Assembly (NCBI RefSeq): GCF_030227115.1
Contig: NZ_JASSUA010000005.1
Coordinates: forward strand, 124,001 to 188,000
DNA from: Marinobacter sp. SS13-12
GTDB taxonomy: Bacteria > Pseudomonadota > Gammaproteobacteria > Pseudomonadales > Oleiphilaceae
Direction: 5' to 3'
Length of the DNA stretch: 64,000 nt
This document shows, in pieces, positions 1 to 8,427 of this stretch (positions within the stretch are counted from its first letter, which is position 1; each line of letters begins with the position of its first letter). A program made the position numbers and the translations under genes. The notes beneath the pieces were generated by a model. It had not been told where the DNA came from. It ran no database searches and saw only the letters and a program-made list of their open reading frames with translations.

Positions 1-1459
1 GGCTGCCGAGTGCATCGATTCAGTGTCCCGAGCTCGCCGGCTGTGGGAGTCGAAAGACTTCGTAATGCAGGAAGAATCAGTGCTCGAAAAACCGATGCTG
101 ATTGCCTCCTTGCCGTTTGGCTTATATGACATCGATAAGAACATCAGTCTCTTGGACCGCCACTTTTACGCACCCCTGAGCGCGGTCGCCCGCTTCATGC
201 CAATTCAGGGAGATTTCAGGGGCTCCAGTGATCCTGCCCTGCTCTACGTGGGTCGCAAGGGGCAGTTAGTGGGAATGGATGTTTTCGACAAACGCGCACC
301 CAACCATAACTTCCTGATCGCCGCTGGCTCCGGTGCGGGCAAGTCATACACCCTCAACGACCTGTGCAAAAACTACTATGCTTCCGGGTCTCTCGTTCGG
401 GTGACGGACATCGGCTATTCGCTGCAAAAGCAGTGCGATATGGTCGGCGGTCGATTTATGGACTTTGGCAAAGAACGGATCACCATCAACCCCTTCAACT
501 CCAATTCCAAAGATGAAGATGATCGCAACGCGGATCTCATGACAACCGCGAACATACTCGCGGAAATGGCGTACTCGGCGTCTCGTCAGCCTCTCCATGA
601 AACCGAATGGACGCTGATCAAAGAGGCCGTTCGCTGGACCTCCGATCGAGGCGACATTGTAAATGGCATTGACGCGGTTCAGCATTACCTCAAGACCTAT
701 CCCAAAAACGCCAAAGAACAGGGCGAGCCGCTGGCGAGTGCCGTTGCCAAGGCACACGAGCTGGCTTTCAACCTCCACGACTTCACCACAGCAGGCGTCT
801 ACGGGCGCTTCTTCAACGGTGCCGGTGGCTTCGATATTTCCAATGACGGTTTTGTGGTCCTGGAGCTTGAAAAGCTCTCCGGACAGGCAGAATTGTTCAA
901 TGTAGTGATCATGCAAGTGATGAACTCTGTCACTCAGGATCTCTACCTGTCAGACCGCTCAGAACAGCGCTTCGTCCTGTTCGAGGAAGCCTGGCGCTAC
1001 TTCTCCGATTCACGGGGCGAAGAGAACAATCGCCTTGGCAACCTGATCGAAGAGGGATACAGAAGGGCAAGAAAATATTCCGGGGCCTTCGGTATCGTGA
1101 CCCAGAGCCCGTTGGATCTGCGGAAATTCGGGCCGGTTGGGCAGGTCATCAAGAACAACGCGGCCTTTAAGTTCTATCTGGAGTGCGAAGACTACGCAAA
1201 AGCCGTTGATGAGGGGGTTCTGGACTATGAAGGGTTGGCCGTCGATCTTCTCACCTCAGTGAAGGCCAACAAGCCTAAATACTCTGAGATCTTCTTTGAT
1301 ACACCTTTTGGCCGCGGCATCGGCCGACTCTCTGTGGATCCATGGAACCACTGGATTGCGACGTCAGACGGCAAGGAAGTTGCGAAGTACAACGCGCTGA
1401 TAGCTCAGGGAATGACCCCGGCCCAAGCTGTCTCCAAGCTCTCGGGAGTGCCATTGTAA
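1..1459 (+). CDS. traC: TraC, F-type conjugation ATPase (VirB4 family), 5' end outside window
   Basis: C-terminal part (about 485 residues) of the VirB4-family ATPase that powers pilus assembly at the cytoplasmic face of F-type secretion systems. The frame is open back to base 2 with no stop, so the gene begins before the window. A GTG at 23 is an internal codon rather than a likely start. Visible are the Walker A loop GSGAGKSY (bases 331-354) and a Walker B-type stretch RFVLFEEAWRYF (near 970-1005), followed by the conserved region with TQSPLDL. Family members are about 850 residues long, so roughly the N-terminal 40% is missing here. The stop codon overlaps the next start (TAATG), which implies translational coupling. 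First gene seen of the transfer operon reaching to 14424. Confidence 0.93.
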   Translation, partial: AAECIDSVSRARRLWESKDFVMQEESVLEKPMLIASLPFGLYDIDKNISLLDRHFYAPLSAVARFMPIQGDFRGSSDPALLYVGRKGQLVGMDVFDKRAPNHNFLIAAGSGAGKSYTLNDLCKNYYASGSLVRVTDIGYSLQKQCDMVGGRFMDFGKERITINPFNSNSKDEDDRNADLMTTANILAEMAYSASRQPLHETEWTLIKEAVRWTSDRGDIVNGIDAVQHYLKTYPKNAKEQGEPLASAVAKAHELAFNLHDFTTAGVYGRFFNGAGGFDISNDGFVVLELEKLSGQAELFNVVIMQVMNSVTQDLYLSDRSEQRFVLFEEAWRYFSDSRGEENNRLGNLIEEGYRRARKYSGAFGIVTQSPLDLRKFGPVGQVIKNNAAFKFYLECEDYAKAVDEGVLDYEGLAVDLLTSVKANKPKYSEIFFDTPFGRGIGRLSVDPWNHWIATSDGKEVAKYNALIAQGMTPAQAVSKLSGVPL

Positions 1460-3339
1460 TGAAGCGCTGGCTCCTGGTTGGTTTGATCACGCTGGCGCCT
1501 TCGATCGCACCGGCCGATCCTGCATCCGTGACCACGGCCGAAGATACGGTCAACAACGCCCGGAGTAGCTACGGGAGCGCCGAATCGATCCAACAAAACT
1601 TCACAACGCCCCTGATGTCTGCCGACTCCATGAAAACCTTTGACGGCAGCAGCTTCACTTCTCAAATCGGTTGCTCCGGGTCCCAGAAGTTCCTAGAAAT
1701 TTTCGTTGCGCCTGCTACTGGAGGAGATATCGGCACACTTACCGTCTCCCAGGATGTCGATCTTGATGGCACTACCGACAACATTTTTGCGCCATCCGTC
1801 CCTATTTCCGGAGTCTGTGCCAACGGCGCGCTGTCCTGCGACCCGGGAACCTGGGATAACTGCAACGCCCTTGCCTGGAACGTAAACGGCTCGGGAGAAA
1901 TTGGCATGGTGCCAACGGCGCTTGAAAACCTGGGCGGGTGTTATTGCGTTAACGATAGCTGCGGCACCGGTCTGGTAATGAGTAATCTGGATAAAGTGCT
2001 TAACGACTTAGGAGGCGGTGCCACCGGAGCACTGACCTCCCAGCTTGATTATCTGACCGTATCCGAAGTCGGTGTTACAGGACCAATGATCAAGTTTTAC
2101 GCTCAGAAAGCGGGTGGCTGCGCCGCTGGATCTCCGATGCTAAAAGCCTACAACAGCAGCCCGGGCAGCATCGCCAGTGACGCCTTTGCGGCGTCTAGCA
2201 CTGATTCTAACTTCACAATGATCACCACATCAGCAGCAGCCACAGCGAATACATCTTCGCTCGCAACCTGCAACATCGAGCGGTCCATGACGCTCACCGA
2301 AACAGTTTCCGATAGTTATTTTGACGTGAAAATTGCGTCTCAAGGCAGGAACTATGTGACCATTGAGTTCGATCTCAAAACAGGCACCTGGAGCAAATCC
2401 AGTCCCAGCGACGGCACCAACCTCCAAGCAATCGTTCCAACACTCGACTACGACGATCTGTGCGTGACCAAAGGAGTCTCAATCAGTGCCGCCGGCTACT
2501 CACTCTGGAGCGGCGCGACAGGCATGTGGGGAAATTTCGACACCACAGTTAGCTTTAGTATTCTTCAAGCACCCACCTGCCTTAATGACATGGTAGGTCG
2601 AGTTAAAATCCAGGACACGGCATGGAGCAGCAGCGCCAAATATTGGCTTGGCGGAAATTTCCGCTTCAAAACTCTCGATGTCCAATGTGATATCTCACCG
2701 GACAGCATTAGCGATGGATGCGTCGTGTATCGCGACGATCCTGCTTGTGATCTGAAAAATGAAGATGCTGATTCGGTAAACACGATTAACGAATTTGTGA
2801 GCACTGGCCTCTCTCCGTTGCCATCGACGCGAACGTTCACAGCCAGCTACTGCAACGTACCTGTGACCCGCGATTGGTGGGAGAAGAGCCGTACCTACGA
2901 ATGCAGCACTCCAGCGTCATACAATTTTGACGATGCTTTAGAGAGAGTCGATAACGTCCAGACAACCACCAGTTCGACAGGCTACCAGGATTACCTAAAA
3001 CAGCCGGGCGGCTCGGTTCTTACGCCGTCGGGCTCACTCTCCACGCTTGAAGAGGTAGCGGTGGACTCCTGCACTCAAGCGTGTAAAACCCGCAAACCCA
3101 GGCTTGCCAACGACGCGGTTCAGGATGGTGTTGTTCGAGAGAACCGCACCAGCCCGACCACATTTGATTACTTCTATCACGAATGTTCGAGCGGCACCTG
3201 CCCTGCCGGCCCCGGTGAAACCGTGGTCCAGGCCTGCGGGTGTCTCAACGAGTTTAATGAAGCGGCCGCCACAATTCAGGCTGTTCGCATGGCCGGAAGA
3301 GACACCATATGCACAACTGGTATTCCAAGCTCACCCTAA
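1459..3339 (+). CDS. Secreted cysteine-rich TraN-like paralogue in transfer operon
   Basis: A 626-residue exported protein starting MKRWLLVGLITLAPSIAPAD, a clear signal peptide. It starts at the ATG overlapping the traC stop. It is rich in paired cysteines, so it is probably periplasmic or outer-membrane with disulfides. A central segment (about residues 320-430: a GTWSKSS-type strand, a PTLDYDDLC box, then APTCLND and VKIQDT) aligns by eye with the N-terminal half of the TraN encoded next door (GTFSSAP, PTIDFDSVC, APNCGNG, VQITDT). It lacks the TraN C-terminal signature. I infer a TraN-derived or TraN-partner mating-pair stabilisation protein. Its exact role is unknown. It overlaps traN by 31 nt. 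Confidence 0.7.
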   Translation: MKRWLLVGLITLAPSIAPADPASVTTAEDTVNNARSSYGSAESIQQNFTTPLMSADSMKTFDGSSFTSQIGCSGSQKFLEIFVAPATGGDIGTLTVSQDVDLDGTTDNIFAPSVPISGVCANGALSCDPGTWDNCNALAWNVNGSGEIGMVPTALENLGGCYCVNDSCGTGLVMSNLDKVLNDLGGGATGALTSQLDYLTVSEVGVTGPMIKFYAQKAGGCAAGSPMLKAYNSSPGSIASDAFAASSTDSNFTMITTSAAATANTSSLATCNIERSMTLTETVSDSYFDVKIASQGRNYVTIEFDLKTGTWSKSSPSDGTNLQAIVPTLDYDDLCVTKGVSISAAGYSLWSGATGMWGNFDTTVSFSILQAPTCLNDMVGRVKIQDTAWSSSAKYWLGGNFRFKTLDVQCDISPDSISDGCVVYRDDPACDLKNEDADSVNTINEFVSTGLSPLPSTRTFTASYCNVPVTRDWWEKSRTYECSTPASYNFDDALERVDNVQTTTSSTGYQDYLKQPGGSVLTPSGSLSTLEEVAVDSCTQACKTRKPRLANDAVQDGVVRENRTSPTTFDYFYHECSSGTCPAGPGETVVQACGCLNEFNEAAATIQAVRMAGRDTICTTGIPSSP

Positions 3340-4772
3340 TTGCGGTGCTCCTGATCGTTAGACCCGCGAGCCTTCAAGCCGCCAATTGGGCGTGCGGCCA
3401 GGACCTCAATATGGATGGGGAACTAAACACTGCCGGCGAAACAGCGTCGTGTTTTAGCTCACCTGGTGGCGAGCTGTGTCCGATCTCGGCAGTTGATTGT
3501 TCCTCAAGCAATACGATGGTCTGTAACAGTCCTGTTCCGATGACATTTGATGTTAAAGCCGCCAAACAAACTGGCACATTCATTCTGAACTTCGATTTAG
3601 TTGCAGGCACCTTCTCCAGCGCTCCAGGCGTTACAGCAGAAATCCCAACAATCGATTTCGACAGCGTTTGCACGAACAGCAACCCTGTTAATTTTACCGG
3701 TGCCACCGTCTGGAATTCTCCCAGCCTGGCAGGCACGAACTTTCCGGGCGCTACAGCTCTTACCGTTCTCACGGCACCGAATTGCGGCAACGGCCTCCAA
3801 GGTTCCGTGCAGATCACGGACACTTATGCCGGAGCAATGACCACTCAAACCGGCGGCCAATTTTCCTTTTCAACGACCTCAGAAACCTGTGCTCTTGAGA
3901 CTGCCTACGCTTGCCCATTGGGTAACACCTATTCCTGCATGGCTAATTCATCTGGCACGCAACAGTGCAGCCCTAATGCTTGCGTCGATCTCGATACTAG
4001 CCCACCGCTGGCCGACGATATCGACACTGGCGTTTACTCAAACGATGGCAACGTGGCGGCTGACGGGACTTGCCTAAGCCAGGTGATGATTTTTGCAGGA
4101 AGATCGATGCGCTGTGACAAGGCGGGAGTTAGCACGGCGTTCCAAAATTGCTGCAAAGCTACGGACAAGATTTTATCCGACGACACGGGGGGTTCCGGCT
4201 CCCCCACTCAAGCCATTACGCAGCTTTTCGATGCTGTCACACAGGGCAAATCCGAATATGAGGCAGCCCTAGCCATTGGAGCGCCAACGCTGGTTGCGGG
4301 CAATGCCGCAGCCGAGAAAGTCAGTGACGTAATGGGCGATTACGGGGCTCTGATCGATCCAATGGCAATGGCCGGTGCAGTGATGGACTACTTCACGCAG
4401 TCTTGTGACCAAACCAGCACCGAGACTGGAATGCTAAACGGATCAGGGTTCTGCTACGAGGTTGGTGAGTTCTGCCGGGAGGAATGGGCTTTAGTCGGCT
4501 GCGTTCAAAAGTCAAAAAGCTATTGCTGCTTCAACAGCAAGATGGGTCGCATCATTCACCAGCAAGGCCGAGCCCAACTCAGCACAATTTCAGGATTCGG
4601 CACCTCTGAAAATCCAAACTGTCGGGGCCTCACGCCTGAAGAATTCCAATCCATTGATTTTTCCAAGATCGATTTCAGCGATTACTACGGCGATTTGGTA
4701 CCAGACACAATGACTCAAATAGAAGGAAAGGTTTCCGATGGCATTACGGACTTTTACGATAATAATAAGTAG
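3309..4772 (+). CDS. traN: TraN, mating-pair stabilisation outer-membrane protein
   Basis: A 487-residue exported protein. The N-terminal signal peptide ends near LQAANWA. TraN sits in the donor outer membrane and stabilises contact with recipient surface proteins. The diagnostic C-terminal block is present: VQKSKSYCCFNSKMGRI, IHQQGRAQL, then PNCRGLTPEEFQSIDFSKID, matching the conserved end of TraN proteins. The N-terminal half is variable and cysteine-rich and shares a domain with the upstream gene product. Shorter than F TraN (about 600 residues). The start at 3309 lies inside the previous gene, and the 3' end overlaps traW by 35 nt. The variable N-terminal half is where recipient specificity would be expected. 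Confidence 0.92.
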   Translation: MHNWYSKLTLIAVLLIVRPASLQAANWACGQDLNMDGELNTAGETASCFSSPGGELCPISAVDCSSSNTMVCNSPVPMTFDVKAAKQTGTFILNFDLVAGTFSSAPGVTAEIPTIDFDSVCTNSNPVNFTGATVWNSPSLAGTNFPGATALTVLTAPNCGNGLQGSVQITDTYAGAMTTQTGGQFSFSTTSETCALETAYACPLGNTYSCMANSSGTQQCSPNACVDLDTSPPLADDIDTGVYSNDGNVAADGTCLSQVMIFAGRSMRCDKAGVSTAFQNCCKATDKILSDDTGGSGSPTQAITQLFDAVTQGKSEYEAALAIGAPTLVAGNAAAEKVSDVMGDYGALIDPMAMAGAVMDYFTQSCDQTSTETGMLNGSGFCYEVGEFCREEWALVGCVQKSKSYCCFNSKMGRIIHQQGRAQLSTISGFGTSENPNCRGLTPEEFQSIDFSKIDFSDYYGDLVPDTMTQIEGKVSDGITDFYDNNK

Positions 4773-5316
4773 CCTTCTCGCTGGTCTTGTGGGTGCAACG
4801 GAGACACAGGTTCTCGGACGAACCTATGAAATCGTTGAGCCGGATGCACTCGTTGAAATCGAGAACAAGGTTGCAGCGGTAGATTGGCAAGCTGTTATGA
4901 GCGATGGGGTAGCTCGAAATGCCGCTGCAAAAGCGGTTTCACTGCCTCGAGCGCAAGAGGATCGAGCCCGGTACCACATTCCGTATTACGTGGCTGAGTT
5001 TGATGTTAAAGACCAGAACGGCCGCGTCATTTATCCCAAGGGATTCCAGTTCAATCCGTTGGAGCACGTTCGCTTGCCTCAACGCCTGGTGTTTATTTCA
5101 GATAAGGATTTGGAGTGGGCTCAAGGCAATCTCAAAGCAACAGATATGGTCATGATCACATCAGGCGACTACCGCGATATAGCGGTGGCGCTCCAGCGTC
5201 CCGTTTTTATCCTGACGCCTCCGGTTCGTGACCGACTGGCTCTACAATACGTCCCATCAATCGTGACCCAGGAGGGCAGTACCCTCCGAATCGAAGAGCA
5301 TTCGATTAACCTCTAA
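4738..5316 (+). CDS. traW: TraW, F-type pilus assembly protein
   Basis: A 192-residue protein with an N-terminal hydrophobic signal (FTIIISSLLAGLVGATE). TraW is a periplasmic component of F-type pilus assembly and works with TraU and TrbC. Matches to the family are the early YEIVEPDALVEIENK segment, the central NPLEHVRLPQRLVFI stretch, and the terminal pattern PVFILTPPVRDRL followed by YVPSIVTQEGSTLRIEE. A Shine-Dalgarno-like AAGGAAAGG precedes the ATG inside the end of traN. A 72-nt AT-rich gap (5317-5388, with TATAGTGCTATA) separates it from traU. This is the largest break in the left operon up to traG and could hold an internal promoter or processing site. Confidence 0.9.
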   Translation: MALRTFTIIISSLLAGLVGATETQVLGRTYEIVEPDALVEIENKVAAVDWQAVMSDGVARNAAAKAVSLPRAQEDRARYHIPYYVAEFDVKDQNGRVIYPKGFQFNPLEHVRLPQRLVFISDKDLEWAQGNLKATDMVMITSGDYRDIAVALQRPVFILTPPVRDRLALQYVPSIVTQEGSTLRIEEHSINL

Positions 5317-5388
5317 ATTCATATAGTGCTATATACGTGCATATACTTTTAGGCTAGACTGACGGAAAGTTTCCGGACGTCTTTTGCC

Positions 5389-6375
5389 ATGATGATCTCT
5401 CGTATAGTTGCGCTGTGTTCTCTCCTGTTTCTGGGCACATTATTGCCCCAGGCCGCACTTGCATCGAAATGCCCGTCCAGCATGTTGAACCCGATATCGG
5501 ATGTTTCCTGGCAGTGCATCTTTCCGATTCGGATCGGCGGACTCAGCATTGGCAAAGGCGATTCCGGTATGCCGGATCCCGGCTCAGACACGCCCTCCCC
5601 GCTTTGCACTTGCACCACAGGTGCTATCAATCGTTATGGCATAGGGATTTCTATGTGGGAGCCTGCCCGTCTGATCGATACGGTTTCCGATCCCTACTGC
5701 ATGATGCCTTTGGGATTCAAACTGATGAACACCGGCGGCAAGCTGGGCGGCGCTCACATGCAGGAAGATGGGCAGTCGAAGACGTTCCAACAGATGCACT
5801 ATTACTTCTTCCCGGCGTTCAGCATTTTAGGCCTCTTCTACGACATACCCTGCATTGCCGAAAGAGAATTTGATGTGGCGATGATGACTGAGCTCGTCCC
5901 CACCTGGAACAACGAAATTCTCTCTCTGATGATTCATCCCGAATCCTTGTTGTTTGCAAACCCTGTCGCACAAATGGCTTGTGCGGCCGATTCGGCAGGG
6001 GCTCTGGTTGGAAGGCCCGTTAACTCCCTTTTCTGGTGCATGGGCTCTTGGTCAGGGGCTTACCCACTGGCCGGATCCATCACCGGCACGGATTATGTCA
6101 CGGCCAATGCCGGGATTGCTGCGCGAGGGATTTACTTCATGGCCCGCATGGGCCTGCTCAAAGAATCGTCATCCGACGGCTGCTACACAGCTCCCGTACC
6201 CATCTGGTCCAAAGACAAATACAAGCTTCAGCTGATGAAGCCCGTTCGGGACGATAGCTGTCGGCCCATCGGGCAGACCGGCCTGTTGTGGAGTCATTAC
6301 AAGCATCCGCCTGCCGGCGGCGACAACTTTTCATGGATGGTGTTCAGGAGGCTCAACTGCTGTGTTTCGTACTAA
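5389..6375 (+). CDS. traU: TraU, F-type conjugal transfer protein
   Basis: A 328-residue exported protein (signal peptide through QAALASKCP). TraU is a periplasmic, cysteine-rich protein required for DNA transfer more than for pilus formation. Strong family features are PISDVSWQCIFPIRIGG, the CTCTTGAINRYGIGISMWEPAR block, the MHYYFFPAFSIL segment, and a C-terminal domain with CMGSWSGAYPLAGS and a terminal CC pair. Length is close to F TraU (330). The next gene begins inside its last codons. The preceding gap lacks a good ribosome-binding site, so expression may depend on readthrough from traW. Confidence 0.95.
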   Translation: MMISRIVALCSLLFLGTLLPQAALASKCPSSMLNPISDVSWQCIFPIRIGGLSIGKGDSGMPDPGSDTPSPLCTCTTGAINRYGIGISMWEPARLIDTVSDPYCMMPLGFKLMNTGGKLGGAHMQEDGQSKTFQQMHYYFFPAFSILGLFYDIPCIAEREFDVAMMTELVPTWNNEILSLMIHPESLLFANPVAQMACAADSAGALVGRPVNSLFWCMGSWSGAYPLAGSITGTDYVTANAGIAARGIYFMARMGLLKESSSDGCYTAPVPIWSKDKYKLQLMKPVRDDSCRPIGQTGLLWSHYKHPPAGGDNFSWMVFRRLNCCVSY

Positions 6376-7129
6376 CGCTGATCGTTGCCTAGTGCTGGCC
6401 TTGAGCCTGACCGCATCGATGGTCATGGCCAACGAGAAAGAAATCCCAACGTTGCCAGACCAGATCGATATTCCAGAAGAGTACCTGGCGGCCGCCAAAC
6501 GCGCGAAAGACCAAGCAATGAACTCCGAGGTTATGCGGTCTCGGGTGTCTGATGTGATGGAAGAGGTAAAAAGTGAACAGTGGCAAGCCCGCAAAAACGA
6601 ATTTCTGAGTCTTTTGAGGGCCGATGCCGGACTGGATCCTGTCGAGTCTGACGACCCAGATAGCGAAGGACCAAGCTCTCGCCCACTGCTCTTTATTTCG
6701 AGCTCAATGCCCGAAATCACTCTCCGCAATTACGCCCGCGATCTTGAGAAGGTCGGCGGCGTGATGGTTATGCGGGGCATGATCGGGGGGCTTGAAAGAA
6801 CACAACCCACGATGGAATTTATCTCCAAGGTGCTTCGCAGAAACCCCGCCTGTGAAGGCCCTCAATGCGTGATGCGCTCTCTCGATGTGGTGGTCGATCC
6901 CATCCAATTCAAAAACCACGGCATTACGAAAGTGCCAGCACTGCTTGTTGAACCCGAATTCGATTTTCAAAGCTACTGCGAGAAAGGGGCGACCCCTCCA
7001 GGCATGGGCGTTCCTGTGGTTTACGGCGACGCCAGTCTTCGAAGTCTGTTGGAGCATCTGACCATGATGGACGGTGGCACACCAGCCAAGCCACTGCTGG
7101 CCCGAATGGAGAATCAAAATGCTCAATGA
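6362..7129 (+). CDS. trbC: TrbC, F-type pilus assembly protein
   Basis: A 255-residue protein with a signal-like N-terminus (LVLALSLTASMVMANE). The start is a GTG at 6362, chosen because a strong AGGAGG lies at 6346-6351 and no ATG is suitably placed. It overlaps the traU stop. The family core is clear: RPLLFISSSMPEITLRNYA, then GGVMVMRGMIGG and the later VDPIQFKNHGITKVPALLV. F TrbC is a periplasmic partner of TraW, and in some plasmids the two are fused. Here they are separate genes. The last codons overlap the start of the peptidase gene at 7119. Confidence 0.9.
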   Translation: MFRTNADRCLVLALSLTASMVMANEKEIPTLPDQIDIPEEYLAAAKRAKDQAMNSEVMRSRVSDVMEEVKSEQWQARKNEFLSLLRADAGLDPVESDDPDSEGPSSRPLLFISSSMPEITLRNYARDLEKVGGVMVMRGMIGGLERTQPTMEFISKVLRRNPACEGPQCVMRSLDVVVDPIQFKNHGITKVPALLVEPEFDFQSYCEKGATPPGMGVPVVYGDASLRSLLEHLTMMDGGTPAKPLLARMENQNAQ

Positions 7130-7586
7130 AAAAGCGAAAAACGTCATTCTGACAGTAGTGGTCGGTATTCCACTCGCTATAGGCGTTTCCTACGCCTGGG
7201 ATCACATCAACGTCACCACATCAGAATCCCTCGATCATCGCGTGTTCTGGCGCACTTCGGAGCGTCCAGGCCCCGGTGACTATGCGTCTTTCCTGCTGAC
7301 CCACGAACTGGCCGGACCAGAGCCGGTTTTGATCAGTAAGAAATTGGCCTGCTGGGCTGGTCAGGAGATCTCTCAACAAGGCCGCGAATTCTTTTGCGAC
7401 GGCGAGCCGTTGGGGCGAGCAAAAACAAAGACGCTCACGGGTAAGGCGCTGCCCCTATTTGCTTTTTCTGGACCAATTCCAGCCGGGAAAGCCTGGGCCT
7501 ACGGCTCTCATCCGGACTCTTTCGACAGCCGTTATTGGGGCTTGGTGGACGTGTCTGCCGCGAAGCGCCTGAAAGCCATTTTCTGA
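7119..7586 (+). CDS. S26-family conjugation signal peptidase (TraF of RP4 / TrhF type)
   Basis: A 155-residue inner-membrane serine peptidase related to RP4 TraF and TrhF, which mature or cyclise conjugative pilins. I take the ATG at 7119, which overlaps the end of trbC, rather than an in-frame ATG 45 nt upstream. One N-terminal TM helix (about residues 8-26) is followed by a catalytic serine box (TTSESLDHRVFWR, Ser37) and a lysine region (VLISKKL, Lys74 or Lys75). The C-terminal box SFDSRYWGLV is typical of S26 peptidases. Its substrate is probably the pilin, which is not in the window. The usual Ser-Met/Pro dipeptide after the nucleophile is Ser-Leu here. Confidence 0.85.
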   Translation: MLNEKAKNVILTVVVGIPLAIGVSYAWDHINVTTSESLDHRVFWRTSERPGPGDYASFLLTHELAGPEPVLISKKLACWAGQEISQQGREFFCDGEPLGRAKTKTLTGKALPLFAFSGPIPAGKAWAYGSHPDSFDSRYWGLVDVSAAKRLKAIF

Positions 7587-7596
7587 GGAACCAATC

Positions 7597-8427
7597 ATGA
7601 AACGTAATTTGGCGCTTTTGGCTCTCTGTCTAATCGGTTTCTCCGCAATGGCGGTTCAGCAACCGGACCAAGATACCCAGATCAAGGGGTACCACTGGTA
7701 TGAAGAGCCGGTTAAGCCCTCTGAGTCTGAGGATCCAGAGAAAGCGGAGCGACAGCCGCTCCCACCGCCGCCATCGGCCTCGGAAATGATGGATATGCAC
7801 CCCGATGATCTCAAAGCCATGCTTGAAAACTACTTGAAAGAAGCGGTCTGGCTCAGGACACCTGAAAGTGTGTTGTCCTATTACCGAATTCAGGACGTTG
7901 TTCGCCGCAAAGCAGCCGGTTTCACGGCCGTCTCGAACATGGTCATGTTGCAAAACCCGCAGCTCAATGGCGCATCGCAGTATCCAATCACCGCACCAGG
8001 TCGCAAAGCAGAACTGCAACAACGTGCGAGTAATCAATCGAAGTACCTCGGGAATTATCGAGGACAGTATGCGTTGGCACTGTTCTCAACCGAAGAGTGC
8101 CCTTATTGCTCTCCGCAACGGAACATTCTCAAACTTGTCTCTGACCGCACGGGCATTGAAACGACTGAGGTGAACATCAACAGGAACCCGTCCGCTCAAG
8201 CACGCTTTGACGTTCAAGTAACGCCGATGGTGATCCTAATTGAGAGGAACAGCGAGAGATGGATGCCAGTGGCTGTGGGTGTCGAGTCGGCGGCAAAAAT
8301 TACTGCCAACGCCTATCGTGCGATCCGTTATTTACGCGGTGAGACGACGCCAGAACAGTTCCTGACGCCCGAATATCGTCAGGGTGGATTCTTTGACCCA
8401 GGCGCGCCAAAAGAAGGGGCATTATAA
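7597..8427 (+). CDS. traF: TraF, thioredoxin-fold F-type conjugation protein
   Basis: A 276-residue periplasmic protein with a signal peptide (LALLALCLIGFSAMAVQQ) and a C-terminal thioredoxin fold. The sequence FSTEECPYCSPQR places a CPYC redox motif at about residue 167. F TraF itself often lacks the cysteines, so an intact CxxC suggests real disulfide isomerase activity on the many disulfides of TraN, TraU and TraH. A cis-proline-type VTPMVIL follows. GAGGAA precedes the ATG. The stop overlaps the next start (TAATGA). The acidic, proline-rich segment after the signal peptide is probably a flexible linker. Confidence 0.9.
   Translation: MKRNLALLALCLIGFSAMAVQQPDQDTQIKGYHWYEEPVKPSESEDPEKAERQPLPPPPSASEMMDMHPDDLKAMLENYLKEAVWLRTPESVLSYYRIQDVVRRKAAGFTAVSNMVMLQNPQLNGASQYPITAPGRKAELQQRASNQSKYLGNYRGQYALALFSTEECPYCSPQRNILKLVSDRTGIETTEVNINRNPSAQARFDVQVTPMVILIERNSERWMPVAVGVESAAKITANAYRAIRYLRGETTPEQFLTPEYRQGGFFDPGAPKEGAL

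Noticed and set aside
7074..7118. Upstream start for the S26 peptidase
   Set aside because: It would add 15 polar residues overlapping trbC before the natural membrane anchor; the ATG at 7119 gives the usual family N-terminus.
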